Below, in pieces: positions 16,898 through 25,299 of a stretch of DNA of 37,468 nucleotides. The stretch comes from Campylobacterota bacterium (GTDB taxonomy: Bacteria; Campylobacterota; Campylobacteria; Campylobacterales; Sulfurovaceae), in contig JAADFE010000043.1 in the NCBI GenBank assembly GCA_013153055.1, positions 1-37,468 on the forward strand. The letters are read 5' to 3'. The stretch's first letter is position 1. The number at the start of each line of letters is the position of its first letter. The notes under the pieces were generated by a model. That model did no database searches. It saw nothing but the letters and a program-made list of their open reading frames with translations, and had not been told where the DNA came from. Both the position numbers and the translations under genes were made by a program.

Positions 16898-17680
16898 CTA
16901 GTATAGTTGAATATGTATATGGTCATCATGTCGGACAGCATGGCAACCATGATTTTTTACTCTTTTGTTTCTTAACTTTAATCTTTTTTTGAGGTTTGGT
17001 TCTATAAATAGTTTGCCTATTTCTCTGTTTTTTAAAATAGCATCTATTAGTTTTTTTGTTCCTTTTTCTGAAAAGATTAGCTCACTGTTTATCTTGCCTA
17101 GTGTTAGATATTTGGGGTAATCATATTGAAAATATCCCTTTGCTTTACAATATTTTGTCTGATTGTATTCCCCTTTTTTTATAGGAACAAATACACCATA
17201 TCCACTTATAGATTTTTTTTGATTTGTGATAACTTCATTTTTATTTTGATAGATAAAACTAATATCTATTTTTTTGCCATCATTGTGACTTAGATGAGGA
17301 AGTAGAGGAAAACCATCTATAAAGGGAAAAGAGGCATCTAAATATTTGACTTTAATATTGGTATTGGATAGATATTTTTGAGTTTTGATTAGAACTCTAT
17401 TTAGTTTGAGATTAACATAGTTTCTATTTAAAAGGATTGTTAGGTAACTTGTAGGTTCTAATTTATCACTAACAGGAATTCTATTAAATATTGGTGCTAC
17501 AAAAGGAACTATAAAAAAAGTTGCTACTAGATATAGTGCTAAAAATATAAAAAGACTTTTAAATATAAACTCTTTTTTACATAATCTACTAATCCACAAA
17601 GAGAGTAAAAATATCACTCCTCCTATTTGTGTAAGTAGTGTTAAAATAGTAAAGATTAAAAAATTAAAAAGGAGTTTCAT
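16898..17680 (-). CDS. Membrane-anchored LAS-type metallopeptidase (M15/M74-like)
   Basis: 260 aa. Two hydrophobic segments (about 8-30 and 38-63) anchor it. The C-terminal domain carries zinc-peptidase signatures of the LAS group: SHNDGKKID (His132, Asp139, matching H-x(2)-G-x(3)-D) and a terminal HDDHIHI (His251, His254, His256), like the HxH end of MepA and VanX-type enzymes. Enzymes of this group cut peptide crosslinks or D-Ala termini in peptidoglycan, so a periplasmic cell-wall role is likely. It lacks the usual length before the first motif found in MepA. It faces the giant lipoprotein gene convergently with 39 bp between. ATG start preceded by AGGAT. Not assignable to a named gene. 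Confidence 0.72.
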   Translation of the reverse strand: MKLLFNFLIFTILTLLTQIGGVIFLLSLWISRLCKKEFIFKSLFIFLALYLVATFFIVPFVAPIFNRIPVSDKLEPTSYLTILLNRNYVNLKLNRVLIKTQKYLSNTNIKVKYLDASFPFIDGFPLLPHLSHNDGKKIDISFIYQNKNEVITNQKKSISGYGVFVPIKKGEYNQTKYCKAKGYFQYDYPKYLTLGKINSELIFSEKGTKKLIDAILKNREIGKLFIEPNLKKRLKLRNKRVKNHGCHAVRHDDHIHIQLY

Positions 17681-17783
17681 CTATTTATCCTAGTTTTGGA
17701 GTATTGTATTATATTGATTTTTTATTATTTTTTTATATAAAAATGATTACTCAATTCTTAAAAAAATTTAAATCCTATTGCGA

Positions 17784-17789
17784 TATAAT
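17784..17789 (+). promoter_or_regulatory. -10 box of the DASS transporter gene
   Basis: TATAAT inside GCGATATAATA, 28 bp before the ATG at 17817. It argues against the upstream in-frame ATG at 17778, which would place the promoter inside the gene. Confidence 0.6.
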
Positions 17790-17816
17790 ATATTATGTGA
17801 ATTTGTGGAGAATATT

Positions 17817-19193
17817 ATGAATAGTAAGTTAGATATTTTTTTAGAAGCTTATAGACCTATAATTTTTGCTGTGGCTATTGGTTTAGCTCTTTATCTTTTG
17901 GTATCTAAGATATTTATCGCACCTCAGGCTATTTTAATCGGATTGGTTGCATTTTTGGTGACTCTTTGGACTAATGAGGGGTTGCCTCTTGGAGTTGTCT
18001 CTTTACTACCTATAATTTTGTTTCCTAGTTTTGGGATTTTGGATTTAAATCATACAGTACCGAACTACTCTAAGTCTATTATATTTCTCTTTTTGGGTGG
18101 ATTTATGTTGGCTATTGCTATAGAGAAAATCAAGCTTCATGAGTACTTTTCTGCAAAACTATTGAGTTTTTTTCCAAAGACTCCAACTGGGATTATTTAT
18201 GCTTTGGCTATAACTTCAGCTCTGCTTAGTTCTATACTGTCTAATACTACTATTACTCTTTTATTGATGCCTATTGCTATGTTTTTGAGCGAAAATCTCA
18301 AACTCAAAATTCGTTTTTTACTAGCTACAGCATATGGGGCTAGTGTGGGTGGGATATTAACTCCTATTGGAACACCACCTAATCTTATTTTGTTGGGTTT
18401 TTTGGAAGATAAAGGATTAGAGACTATAGAGTTTGGTCAATGGGTTTATATGATGTTACCTATTGTTGGTGTAATGTTATTGATTATCCCTTGGTTATTA
18501 TCAATTGGAGTCAAAGATGAATCGGTAGAGGGGATAGGGGCAGATAGTATTCCTCAATTAGATGCTCAACAAAAACGACTATATTTTATTATGGGGATTT
18601 TGGCTTTAGTTTTAGTTTTAAATACTTTTGCTAAACAGTTATGGGGATTTTCATTAAATGAGAAGATGATACTACTTGGTTTTGGGTTATTGATGTTTAT
18701 TCCAAAGATTGGGTTTTTGGAGTGGGAGGATACTCGAAATTTGCCTTATGAGATTATATTTCTATTTGGGGCTGGATTTAGTATCGCTAAAGCTTTTGGT
18801 AGTACAGGGTTAGCCTCTGAGATAGCACACAAGCTTAGTTTTATTAGTGATATGCCTCTCTTTTGGATGTTTCTGTTGGTGGCTTTTGTTGTGGCTTTTT
18901 CTACAGAAGTTACAAGCAATACAGCTTTGACATCTATTGCTATACCTATATTTTATGAGTTTACAAAAGCAAAAGATATGTCGCCTGAGACTGGTATGAT
19001 TTTATTGATAGTGGCTACTATATCAGCTAGTTATGCTTTTATGTTACCAATTGCAACTCCACCCAATGCTATTATTATGAGTTCGAGGGTAATTCCTATA
19101 AGTCAAATGGCAAAGGTTGGATTTAAGGCTAATATTATAGGTATAATACTTGTAGCAGTGGTGGCTTATTTGCTTTGGGATAAAATGTTGTAG
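17817..19193 (+). CDS. DASS/SLC13 family anion:sodium symporter
   Basis: 458 aa with 11 or more membrane helices. It has the two inverted-repeat signatures of divalent-anion/Na+ symporters: SNTTITLLLMP with TPIGTPPNLILLG in the first half, and TEVTSNTALTSIAIPI with LPIATPPNAIIMSS in the second. The SNT motifs bind substrate carboxylate or oxyanion and Na+. Substrates in the family include succinate, malate, citrate, sulfate and phosphate; none can be chosen from sequence alone. The start at 17817 has GGAG eight bases before it and gives an N-terminus (MNSKLDIFLEAYRPIIF) without an unnatural extension. It is a single gene. Confidence 0.9.
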   Translation: MNSKLDIFLEAYRPIIFAVAIGLALYLLVSKIFIAPQAILIGLVAFLVTLWTNEGLPLGVVSLLPIILFPSFGILDLNHTVPNYSKSIIFLFLGGFMLAIAIEKIKLHEYFSAKLLSFFPKTPTGIIYALAITSALLSSILSNTTITLLLMPIAMFLSENLKLKIRFLLATAYGASVGGILTPIGTPPNLILLGFLEDKGLETIEFGQWVYMMLPIVGVMLLIIPWLLSIGVKDESVEGIGADSIPQLDAQQKRLYFIMGILALVLVLNTFAKQLWGFSLNEKMILLGFGLLMFIPKIGFLEWEDTRNLPYEIIFLFGAGFSIAKAFGSTGLASEIAHKLSFISDMPLFWMFLLVAFVVAFSTEVTSNTALTSIAIPIFYEFTKAKDMSPETGMILLIVATISASYAFMLPIATPPNAIIMSSRVIPISQMAKVGFKANIIGIILVAVVAYLLWDKML

Positions 19194-19231
19194 AAGTGTG
19201 ATTTTTAAAACAGTTTTTAACATAATTTAGT

Positions 19232-19253
19232 TATAATTAACAAATATTATAAT
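19232..19253 (+). promoter_or_regulatory. Tandem -10 boxes before the coiled-coil gene
   Basis: TATAAT occurs at 19232-19237 and again at 19248-19253, inside a repeated TTATAATTAA spaced 16 bp apart, just before the ATG at 19271. Confidence 0.45.
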
Positions 19254-19270
19254 TAATAAAGGTATTTTGT

Positions 19271-19891
19271 ATGGCTATAGAGTCTTATGTTGATGATATT
19301 TTGCAAAACTCTGAACATATATTTAGGCAAACCATATCGTTGATTGTTGCTAGAAGCGACAAGAATGCAAAAATAGAGATTGTAAGACAATATACAAGGG
19401 TTGATACTATATTACTTGAGGCTATTAAATCAATTTTGAATGATTTGAAGTTAGAGGAGGGTATTCTTAGCAGATTTTTATATAGATATTTCAAGATAGA
19501 AATTTTTAAAAATAAAAAAAGAGAGCAGTTACTTATTTTGGGTTCTCAACTAAAAACGCAATATAATAATCTAAATAAAGAGATAAATAGAGTAAATATC
19601 CATATTCAAAATATATCAACTAGTTTATATAAATTAAAATTATTACACTCTGCACTTTATCAAAAGAGTAAAAAAATAGTAGAGAGAGAAAAGTTAAATA
19701 AATGTAATAGTTTTATAAAAAAACTTAATCTAAAAATAGATGAGATGGGGGGGTATGAAAAATCTTTAGAACAGAAGTTAAACATGTTGACTGATAATTT
19801 AAAAGTATATACTTCTGTATATGAACGAATTCCAAAATATTATGAATTACAGGATGAGAATAATCAAAATCTCTTATCCCATAAGGTATAA
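19271..19891 (+). CDS. Coiled-coil protein of unknown function upstream of dprA
   Basis: 206 aa, lysine- and asparagine-rich, with no signal peptide or membrane segment. Residues ~15-70 look like a helical bundle (QTISLIVARSDKNAKIEIVR). Residues ~85-180 form long amphipathic helices with heptad-like leucine and isoleucine spacing (LLILGSQLKTQYNNLNKEIN, SLEQKLNMLTDNL). I recognise no family. It ends six bases before dprA, so both are probably co-transcribed from the tandem -10 boxes. This raises the possibility of a role linked to DNA uptake or processing, but the pairing could be accidental. AAAGG precedes the ATG by nine bases. Confidence 0.65.
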   Translation: MAIESYVDDILQNSEHIFRQTISLIVARSDKNAKIEIVRQYTRVDTILLEAIKSILNDLKLEEGILSRFLYRYFKIEIFKNKKREQLLILGSQLKTQYNNLNKEINRVNIHIQNISTSLYKLKLLHSALYQKSKKIVEREKLNKCNSFIKKLNLKIDEMGGYEKSLEQKLNMLTDNLKVYTSVYERIPKYYELQDENNQNLLSHKV

Positions 19892-19897
19892 TGAGTT

Positions 19898-20674
19898 ATG
19901 CAAAAAATCACAGAACAGATATCTCAATTAGAAGATATGAAAAAATATCCAAAAGAGTTATACTATATAGGAGATAAAAAGCTATTAGATAGACCAAAAG
20001 TCTCTATAGTAGGAACTAGAAGACCTCTAAACTATACCAAATGGTTTACAAATTCAATAGCAAAGGCTTTGGCTAATAGAGGAGTTTGTATTGTTAGTGG
20101 GGTAGCTATGGGAGTAGATGCTATAGCTCATAGTAGTGCAGGTGCTGAAAATACAATAGCAGTAGTGGCAAATAGTTTAGATATTAGATATCCATCAGTT
20201 AACCGTTTTTTGATAGAAGAGATAGAGAAAAAAGGTTTACTCCTCAGTCAATTTGCTCCAACTTTTAAAGCAACTCCATGGAGTTTTGTTGTTAGAAACG
20301 AGATTGTGGTAGCATTGGGTGAAGTTTTGATTGTTACAGAGGCTGATATTAATAGTGGTTCTATGCGTTCAGTTGAGTTTGCTCTAAAGATGGGTAAAAA
20401 GATATTTGTTCCAGTTCATCGTATAGGAGAGAGTATGGGAACTAATCAATTATTAGAGCAGGGATTAGCAGAGCCTATCTATAATATTGAGACATTTGCT
20501 AAAAGTTATGGAGTTATTCCAAAGGATAATGGAATAGAGAAAGATGAATTTTTTTATTTTTGTCAAACTTCACCAACTTTTGATGAAGCAATAAGTAAGT
20601 TTGGAACAAAAGTTTACGAAGCTGAATTAGATGGATTAATCCATATTGAAAATGGATTAATTCATTTAGTATAA
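19898..20674 (+). CDS. dprA: DNA-processing protein DprA
   Basis: 258 aa. DprA protects incoming single-stranded DNA during natural transformation and loads RecA. The Rossmann-like core shows VSIVGTRRPLNYTKWF (about residues 35-50), IVSGVAMGVDAIAHSSAG, an SGS-containing ADINSGSMRSVEFAL and KKIFVPVHRIGESMGTNQLL, all expected for the family. A short winged-helix-like tail (FFYFCQTSPTFDEAISKFG to the end) replaces the typical DML1 domain, and no N-terminal SAM domain is present, as in other Campylobacterota. It follows the coiled-coil gene and converges on a thioredoxin gene with three bases between stop codons. With RadA elsewhere in the window, this suggests a transformable host. Confidence 0.93.
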   Translation: MQKITEQISQLEDMKKYPKELYYIGDKKLLDRPKVSIVGTRRPLNYTKWFTNSIAKALANRGVCIVSGVAMGVDAIAHSSAGAENTIAVVANSLDIRYPSVNRFLIEEIEKKGLLLSQFAPTFKATPWSFVVRNEIVVALGEVLIVTEADINSGSMRSVEFALKMGKKIFVPVHRIGESMGTNQLLEQGLAEPIYNIETFAKSYGVIPKDNGIEKDEFFYFCQTSPTFDEAISKFGTKVYEAELDGLIHIENGLIHLV

Positions 20675-20677
20675 TAT

Positions 20678-21379
20678 TTATTGTTTGAATAGAGAATCAA
20701 TATCATGTTTGAGTTCACTATAATCAGTCTCTCCTGAATATGAAAACTCTGTAATTCCATCTTTAATAACTAGAGTATATGGTAATATCCCTCTCCATCC
20801 GTAAGTTTCTTGAATGAAATATTGTAGGTTAGTAGCGTCATCACCCTCTATTATTGGATATCTAATTCTATGTTTATTTATATAGTTTCTTGCTTCATTT
20901 CTACTCATTCTATCTTGAGCTTGAATAGCAATAATTTCTAATTTGCCTCTATATCTTTTTCTAATACTTTGTAAAACTGGTATCTCTCTGATGCAGTGAG
21001 GACAATCTTTTCCAAAAATTTCTAAGATAACAACTTTGTTTTTATATTCAGGAAAAGTAAAACCATTTGAACGCTCCCCAATATGAATAATCTTTCCTCG
21101 AATACTTTGCAATAGATGTTGTTCTCCTGTTTTAGGATTATGTTTTAGTTCCTCCCTTGATATGGTTCCTCTATCACAATCACTTTTTTTTGTAGTCAAA
21201 TCTTCACTACACTCTATATCAGTATTATTTAATTGCCTATTTGGTACTACTGCTTGTGATTCATATTTTATTGTTTTAGATGGTGGTTTCTCATCTACAA
21301 AAAATCTTTGAATACATCCAGTGTTTAGTACCATTGTCGTTGACAATAAAATAGCTGATATTAGCGTGTTTTTATTCAT
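20678..21379 (-). CDS. TlpA-like thioredoxin, probable lipoprotein
   Basis: 233 aa. The N-terminus (MNKNTLISAILLSTTMVLNTGC) ends in an imperfect lipobox with Cys22. A ~75-residue linker with two further cysteines (DIECSEDLTTKKSDCD) precedes the TlpA/ResA-type domain with the redox motif CPHC (IFGKDCPHCIREIPVLQ), then IIAIQAQDRMSRNEARNY and the cis-Pro loop GILPYTLVIKDG. It probably acts in the periplasm, tethered to a membrane, reducing apocytochrome or periplasmic disulfides. It lies 26 bp after another TlpA-like gene in a two-gene operon; the pair share the layout of the active site but differ in motif (CPHC and CPPC). Confidence 0.85.
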   Translation of the reverse strand: MNKNTLISAILLSTTMVLNTGCIQRFFVDEKPPSKTIKYESQAVVPNRQLNNTDIECSEDLTTKKSDCDRGTISREELKHNPKTGEQHLLQSIRGKIIHIGERSNGFTFPEYKNKVVILEIFGKDCPHCIREIPVLQSIRKRYRGKLEIIAIQAQDRMSRNEARNYINKHRIRYPIIEGDDATNLQYFIQETYGWRGILPYTLVIKDGITEFSYSGETDYSELKHDIDSLFKQ

Positions 21380-21405
21380 CTCTCTCCTCCTTTTTTTATT
21401 TAGAA

Positions 21406-21915
21406 CTATTTATTAAAACTCTCAATTAGTCCTTCAAGTTTTTTTTGTGGAACAACACCTTGTTTGATAAATTGAACCTCTCCTTTGTTATCTAATACAA
21501 CTATAAATGGTATTTGACCTTTCCATCCAGCTCTTAATACTATATGTCCTACAAAGTCTTGATGTTCATCTCCTGAGACTAGATTATAGTTAATACCCTC
21601 TTGTTGTTTGAATTGTGCTAATTGAGTACTATTATATCCTTGAACTTCAACAGCTACAATCTCTAATTTATCTTTGTATTTTTCTGCAAGTTCAATTAGT
21701 TCAGGTATCTCTGCTCTACATGGAGGACATACATTTCCAAACATTACTAGGAATACGGTTTTACCCTTAAACTCTTGAAAAAGTAGTCCCTCTTTGATAT
21801 CTAATACATGTAAAGTCTTGTTGTCTGTCGTTTTTAGTGTAAAATTTGGTTGATTAGCATGTAAGTTTACTGCTGTTAGTAGTGTTAATAATAACATAAA
21901 TATAATTTTTTTCAT
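21406..21915 (-). CDS. TlpA/ResA-like periplasmic thioredoxin
   Basis: 169 aa. A signal peptide (MKKIIFMLLLTLLTAVNLHA) precedes a full TlpA-like domain with LFQEFKGKTVFLVMFGNVCP, the redox motif CPPC at about residues 65-68, IVAVEVQGYNSTQLAQFKQQ and the cis-Pro loop GQIPFIVVLDNKG. It is probably soluble in the periplasm. It is the first gene of the tandem pair. Two enzymes with different CXXC dipeptides in one operon suggest a relay or distinct clients, possibly in cytochrome c maturation; this is inference. ATG preceded by AAAGGA. Confidence 0.87.
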   Translation of the reverse strand: MKKIIFMLLLTLLTAVNLHANQPNFTLKTTDNKTLHVLDIKEGLLFQEFKGKTVFLVMFGNVCPPCRAEIPELIELAEKYKDKLEIVAVEVQGYNSTQLAQFKQQEGINYNLVSGDEHQDFVGHIVLRAGWKGQIPFIVVLDNKGEVQFIKQGVVPQKKLEGLIESFNK

Positions 21916-21957
21916 ATTTTTTCCTTTTTATAGTTTAATATTAATTATGAAGCAGTC

Positions 21958-21963
21958 ATTATA
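21958..21963 (-). promoter_or_regulatory. -10 box of the tandem thioredoxin operon
   Basis: TATAAT on the minus strand, 42 bp before the ATG at 21915. Confidence 0.5.
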
Positions 21964-22011
21964 CCAAATAAATAATGTATTTATTGTGTATAATGGAAAA
22001 AAATTTATATA

Positions 22012-23466
22012 TTAGTTTCTATCTCTATTGCGATTATCTCTTCTGCCTCTTCTATCACCTCTTCGGCTATCTCTTCTACTACGATTATTTCTACCTCTGC
22101 CTCTATTGCGACTATTTCTTCTGCCATCACCCTTTTGGTTTTTTGCTCTTTCGATAAGTTTTTTTATTTCATCTTGATTTAGACCAATAGTATCCTTGCC
22201 TTTGACATCAATCTCTTGTTGAACAATAGAAGCCAATAGATGAGCAATAGTTACTATATCTAAATCGTGTTGGAGTGTCTTTACCATATCAACAGCTGAT
22301 GGTGTAATCTTGGCTTGAGCAATTTTATCTAATAAATCACTATCTTTTTTTGTTTGAACCTCTTGTCTAGTTGGGATGACTTTACTAATCATAGTTGTTC
22401 CCACATCCTTTTCTATTCTCTTGATAGTTCTAAGTTCATTTGGAGATACTAGAGTGATAGCTTCACCCTTGTTTCCTGCTCTTCCTGTTCTACCAATTCT
22501 ATGAACATAGCTCTCACTATCAAATGGTATATGGTAGTTAAATACATGAGATACATCATTGACATCAAGTCCTCTAGCTGCCACATCTGTAGCTATAAAT
22601 ATCTCTACAAGACCTTGTTTAAAGGCTCTAATTGTATGCTCTCTCTGTTTCTGTTCCATATCTCCATGCAGAGATGCCACTTTAAACCCTTGGGATGTCA
22701 TATATGATGATAGTCTATCTACCTCTTTTTTCATTCTACAAAAGATAATACATTTGCTAGGATTTTTATAATCGATTAATCTAAGTAGTGCATCATCTCT
22801 CTCATACTCTGATACTACATAGAACTTTTGAGTGATATCTGTATTGGTTCTTTCACTTTTTGTAATTGTTACAGATTTTGGATTATTTAAAATCTGCTCT
22901 GCTAAGGCTTTAATCTGTTTTGGCATAGTAGCAGAGAACATTAGAGTCTGTCTATCTTTTGGTAGATATGTAAATATATTTTTTATCTCATCCAAAAATC
23001 CCATATCAAGCATCTCATCTGCTTCATCTAGGACTACAAATTTTGGATTTAGTTTTATCTTTTTCGATTTGAGTAAATCTTGTAATCTTCCTGGTGTTGC
23101 TACAATAATATTGGCTTGGTTTATTCTCTCTATCTGTTTATTGTAAGCTGTTCCACCATAAACTGTAGCTGTCTTTAGCCCTGCTGTTTTTCCAAAACGA
23201 TAAAGCTCATCGCTAACTTGCATTGCTAACTCTCTAGTTGGGACAATTACTAGTGTCTCAACTCCACTCTCTCCATCCATCATATTGATTATAGGCAGAC
23301 CAAAGGCAGCTGTTTTACCTGTACCTGTTTGGGCTTGACCTATCATATCATGTCCTGCTAGGATAATAGGGATTGACTCTTTTTGAACAGGACTTGGTTC
23401 TGTAAAACCAGCATCACTAATAGCTTGGTTTAGGGTATCTTTGAAATTAAATTCTTTAAATGTCAT
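22012..23466 (-). CDS. deaD: DEAD-box ATP-dependent RNA helicase
   Basis: 484 aa. All helicase motifs are visible: F and Q motif (Q28), Walker A QTGTGKT (46-52), PTREL, TPGRL, DEAD at 147-150, SAT at 178-180, CRMKKEVDRL, ARGLDVNDV and HRIGRTGRAG. After a ~60-residue linker, the last 40 residues are almost only Arg, Asn, Asp and Gly (RNRGRGRNNRSRRDSRRGD), a basic RNA-binding tail typical of DeaD/CsdA/RhlE-like enzymes. It probably unwinds structured mRNA or rRNA and may help at low temperature. The long, structured upstream region could be its leader. The symbol is by family; the RhlE subgroup cannot be excluded. Confidence 0.93.
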   Translation of the reverse strand: MTFKEFNFKDTLNQAISDAGFTEPSPVQKESIPIILAGHDMIGQAQTGTGKTAAFGLPIINMMDGESGVETLVIVPTRELAMQVSDELYRFGKTAGLKTATVYGGTAYNKQIERINQANIIVATPGRLQDLLKSKKIKLNPKFVVLDEADEMLDMGFLDEIKNIFTYLPKDRQTLMFSATMPKQIKALAEQILNNPKSVTITKSERTNTDITQKFYVVSEYERDDALLRLIDYKNPSKCIIFCRMKKEVDRLSSYMTSQGFKVASLHGDMEQKQREHTIRAFKQGLVEIFIATDVAARGLDVNDVSHVFNYHIPFDSESYVHRIGRTGRAGNKGEAITLVSPNELRTIKRIEKDVGTTMISKVIPTRQEVQTKKDSDLLDKIAQAKITPSAVDMVKTLQHDLDIVTIAHLLASIVQQEIDVKGKDTIGLNQDEIKKLIERAKNQKGDGRRNSRNRGRGRNNRSRRDSRRGDRRGRRDNRNRDRN

Positions 23467-23529
23467 ATGGTTACTTCTTTGTAATTAAATTTGTAGGGTA
23501 AATTATCAACTTGCATATATAATGGTGTT

Positions 23530-23668
23530 TTATAACCCCAATTTTTGCAACTCATATCAAACGGTTACACACTTACGGTGATTTTTTGAAATGCTTAGGT
23601 GTAGAGTTTTGAAAAACTCTAAAAATAAGAGGTTTGATACACTCTTGCAGAAATTTTTGGCATTATAA
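23530..23668 (-). ncRNA. Structured region upstream of the helicase gene, candidate leader RNA or small inverted-repeat element
   Basis: This 139-bp region folds into an outer stem with two inner hairpins. Outer pairs: TTATAA 23530-23535 with TTATAA 23663-23668, GCAA 23547-23550 with TTGC 23645-23648, TATCAAAC 23555-23562 with GTTTGATA 23632-23639. Inner hairpins: TACAC 23566-23570 with GTGTA 23599-23603, and AGAGTTTT 23603-23610 with AAAACTCT 23613-23620. Any transcript from the minus -10 at 23667-23662 would carry most of it as the 5' leader of the helicase gene. The terminal inverted repeats would also fit a small MITE-like insertion. Confidence 0.4.
23662..23667 (-). promoter_or_regulatory. 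Candidate -10 box for the helicase gene
   Basis: TATAAT on the minus strand (in GTTATAATGCC), about 196 bp before the ATG at 23466. It predicts a leader of roughly 190 nt. Confidence 0.45.
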
Positions 23669-23703
23669 CAGAATAATCTAAATAAAGATAGTCATAATTT
23701 GGA

Positions 23704-23709
23704 TATAAT
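23704..23709 (+). promoter_or_regulatory. nagZ -10 box
   Basis: TATAAT in GGATATAATC, 38 bp before the nagZ ATG, immediately right of the structured element. Confidence 0.55.
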
Positions 23710-23747
23710 CATTTTTTTAATTAATGTTATGAAAGAAGATATAAAGA

Positions 23748-24908
23748 ATGAATAGAAAAAATATAATATTGGCACTACTATTTATGTTTAATGGTTGTAG
23801 TGTTAATCAGGCATCAGCAAAAGAGAGCAATACAATCACCCCGACTCATCAAGAGGAGAGTGTGACCTATCAAAAGTCATTAGATGAGAAGGTAGGTACT
23901 ATGCTTATGGTAGGATTTATGGGAACTAGTGCAGATAAAAACTCTCAGATATGCAGAGATATATATAAATATAATTTAGGAGGTGTAATTCTATTTGATT
24001 ACAATCCAGTAAATCATAAACAAGCAAAAAATATAGAGTCCAAAAATCAATTAGCAAGACTTACAAAACAGTTACAGAGTTGTAGTCGAGATGGTAAATT
24101 GCTTATTGCTGTTGACCAAGAGGGTGGAAGAGTACAGAGACTCAAAAGTAAATATGGATTTTATGGTAAGTTTCCAAAAGCTAAATCTGTGAGATATATG
24201 GCAGATAGCAAAGTGGCAAATTTATATCAAAAGATGGCTGAAGAGCTTAGCTCTGTAGGTATTAACTATAATCTAGCACCAGTTGTTGATTTGGCTATCA
24301 ATAAAAAAAATAGAGTAATATATAAATTAGGTCGTTCTTTTGGCTCAAATCCAGCAGATGTTATTAAATATAGCAATATCTTTATAGATGCAATGAACCA
24401 AAATGGTGTACTTACATCTGTAAAGCATTTTCCCGGTCATGGCTCATCTCTAGGGGATACTCACAAAGGTTTCGTAGATGTTACTAGATTATGGCAAAAA
24501 AAGGAGCTAGAGCCATATAGAGTGCTCAATCAACAAGGCAAAATCGATACTGTAATGGTAGCTCATGTATTCAATAAAAAGTTAGATACAAAATATCCAG
24601 CAACACTATCATCCAAAACCATCAATGGACTTTTGCGTAATCAGATAGGTTTTGATGGAGTTGTAATTACAGATGATTTGCAAATGGGTGCGATATCTAA
24701 AAAATATGGTCTAAAAAATACTCTAAAATTAGCAATCAATGCAGGAGATGACATTTTGCTATTTGGAAATCAACTATCTGTAAATAGTATGGTTAGTACT
24801 AAAAAAATAGTTGATACTATCAAATATCTAATCCAAACAGGAGAGATAGATATCTCTGAAATAGAGAAATCAAATGAGAGAATAGATAGATTAAAAGATA
24901 GGTTATAA
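23748..24908 (+). CDS. nagZ: Beta-N-acetylhexosaminidase, GH3 family, lipoprotein form
   Basis: 386 aa. The N-terminus MNRKNIILALLFMFNGC gives a lipidated Cys17, so this NagZ is probably attached to a membrane rather than cytosolic as in E. coli. The GH3 barrel shows VGTMLMVGFMG, VDQEGGRVQRLK, VGINYNLAPVVDLAIN, the catalytic KHFPGHGSSLGDTHKG (about residue 225) and the nucleophile region VITDDLQMGAI. There is no second GH3 domain, as expected for NagZ. It removes GlcNAc from peptidoglycan fragments during wall recycling. It is a single gene with its own promoter. ATG preceded by GAAAGAAG. Confidence 0.92.
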   Translation: MNRKNIILALLFMFNGCSVNQASAKESNTITPTHQEESVTYQKSLDEKVGTMLMVGFMGTSADKNSQICRDIYKYNLGGVILFDYNPVNHKQAKNIESKNQLARLTKQLQSCSRDGKLLIAVDQEGGRVQRLKSKYGFYGKFPKAKSVRYMADSKVANLYQKMAEELSSVGINYNLAPVVDLAINKKNRVIYKLGRSFGSNPADVIKYSNIFIDAMNQNGVLTSVKHFPGHGSSLGDTHKGFVDVTRLWQKKELEPYRVLNQQGKIDTVMVAHVFNKKLDTKYPATLSSKTINGLLRNQIGFDGVVITDDLQMGAISKKYGLKNTLKLAINAGDDILLFGNQLSVNSMVSTKKIVDTIKYLIQTGEIDISEIEKSNERIDRLKDRL

Positions 24909-24993
24909 TTTGATATAGTGTTTAAAAAGAAAAACTTTACTTAAAATATAACTAAAAATTATAAAAAACATCTAAAAAATAAATTATATACAG

Positions 24994-24999
24994 TATAAT
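24994..24999 (+). promoter_or_regulatory. -10 box before the decayed gene
   Basis: TATAAT in CAGTATAATAGAG, 20 bp before the TTG at 25020. Promoter and ribosome site look intact although the gene is not. Confidence 0.4.
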
Positions 25000-25019
25000 A
25001 GAGCAAAAAAGGATTGATT

Positions 25020-25295
25020 TTGAGACCAATTTATACAAAAATAGTTATAAGCTCTATTATACTAAGCTCCATGCTTTTTGCGAATACCTAAGATAATAAT
25101 AAAACCAAACCAAAATCAAAACCAAAAGAGCCATATGAGACCGTATGGCAAAAGATATATGGTGGTAGTGACGATGATATAGCCCATGGAATTAGTCGTA
25201 CAAGTGACGGGGCTATCATTATAGTAGGGGAGAGTGATAGTTTTAAAAGAAGTACAGATTTTTATATGATAAAGGTAAAAAGGAGTAAAAAATAG
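25020..25295 (+). pseudogene. Broken secreted YGGS-repeat protein gene
   Basis: A TTG at 25020 preceded by AAAAAGGA starts a signal peptide (LRPIYTKIVISSIILSSMLF, then ANT). An in-frame TAA at 25089-25091 follows immediately. The same frame continues as a lysine-rich linker and PYETVWQKIYGGSDDDIAHG, ISRTSDGAIIIVGESDSF and TDFYMIKVK before a TAG at 25293. That is one unit of the YGGS.DD...TSDGG...GES repeats found in large secreted proteins, where many units build a propeller. Only one partial unit is left, so the gene lost its 3' part and gained a stop. Repeat copy D begins five bases after the final stop and may mark the break. Confidence 0.72.
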
Positions 25296-25299
25296 TCTA

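Noticed and set aside
17778-17816. Longer N-terminus for the DASS transporter
   Set aside because: It would contain the TATAAT box, and the ATG at 17817 has a clear GGAG.
25089-25091. Programmed readthrough or recoding at the TAA of the YGGS gene
   Set aside because: It is a TAA with no recognisable recoding signal, and the gene is also truncated at its 3' end, so decay is simpler.
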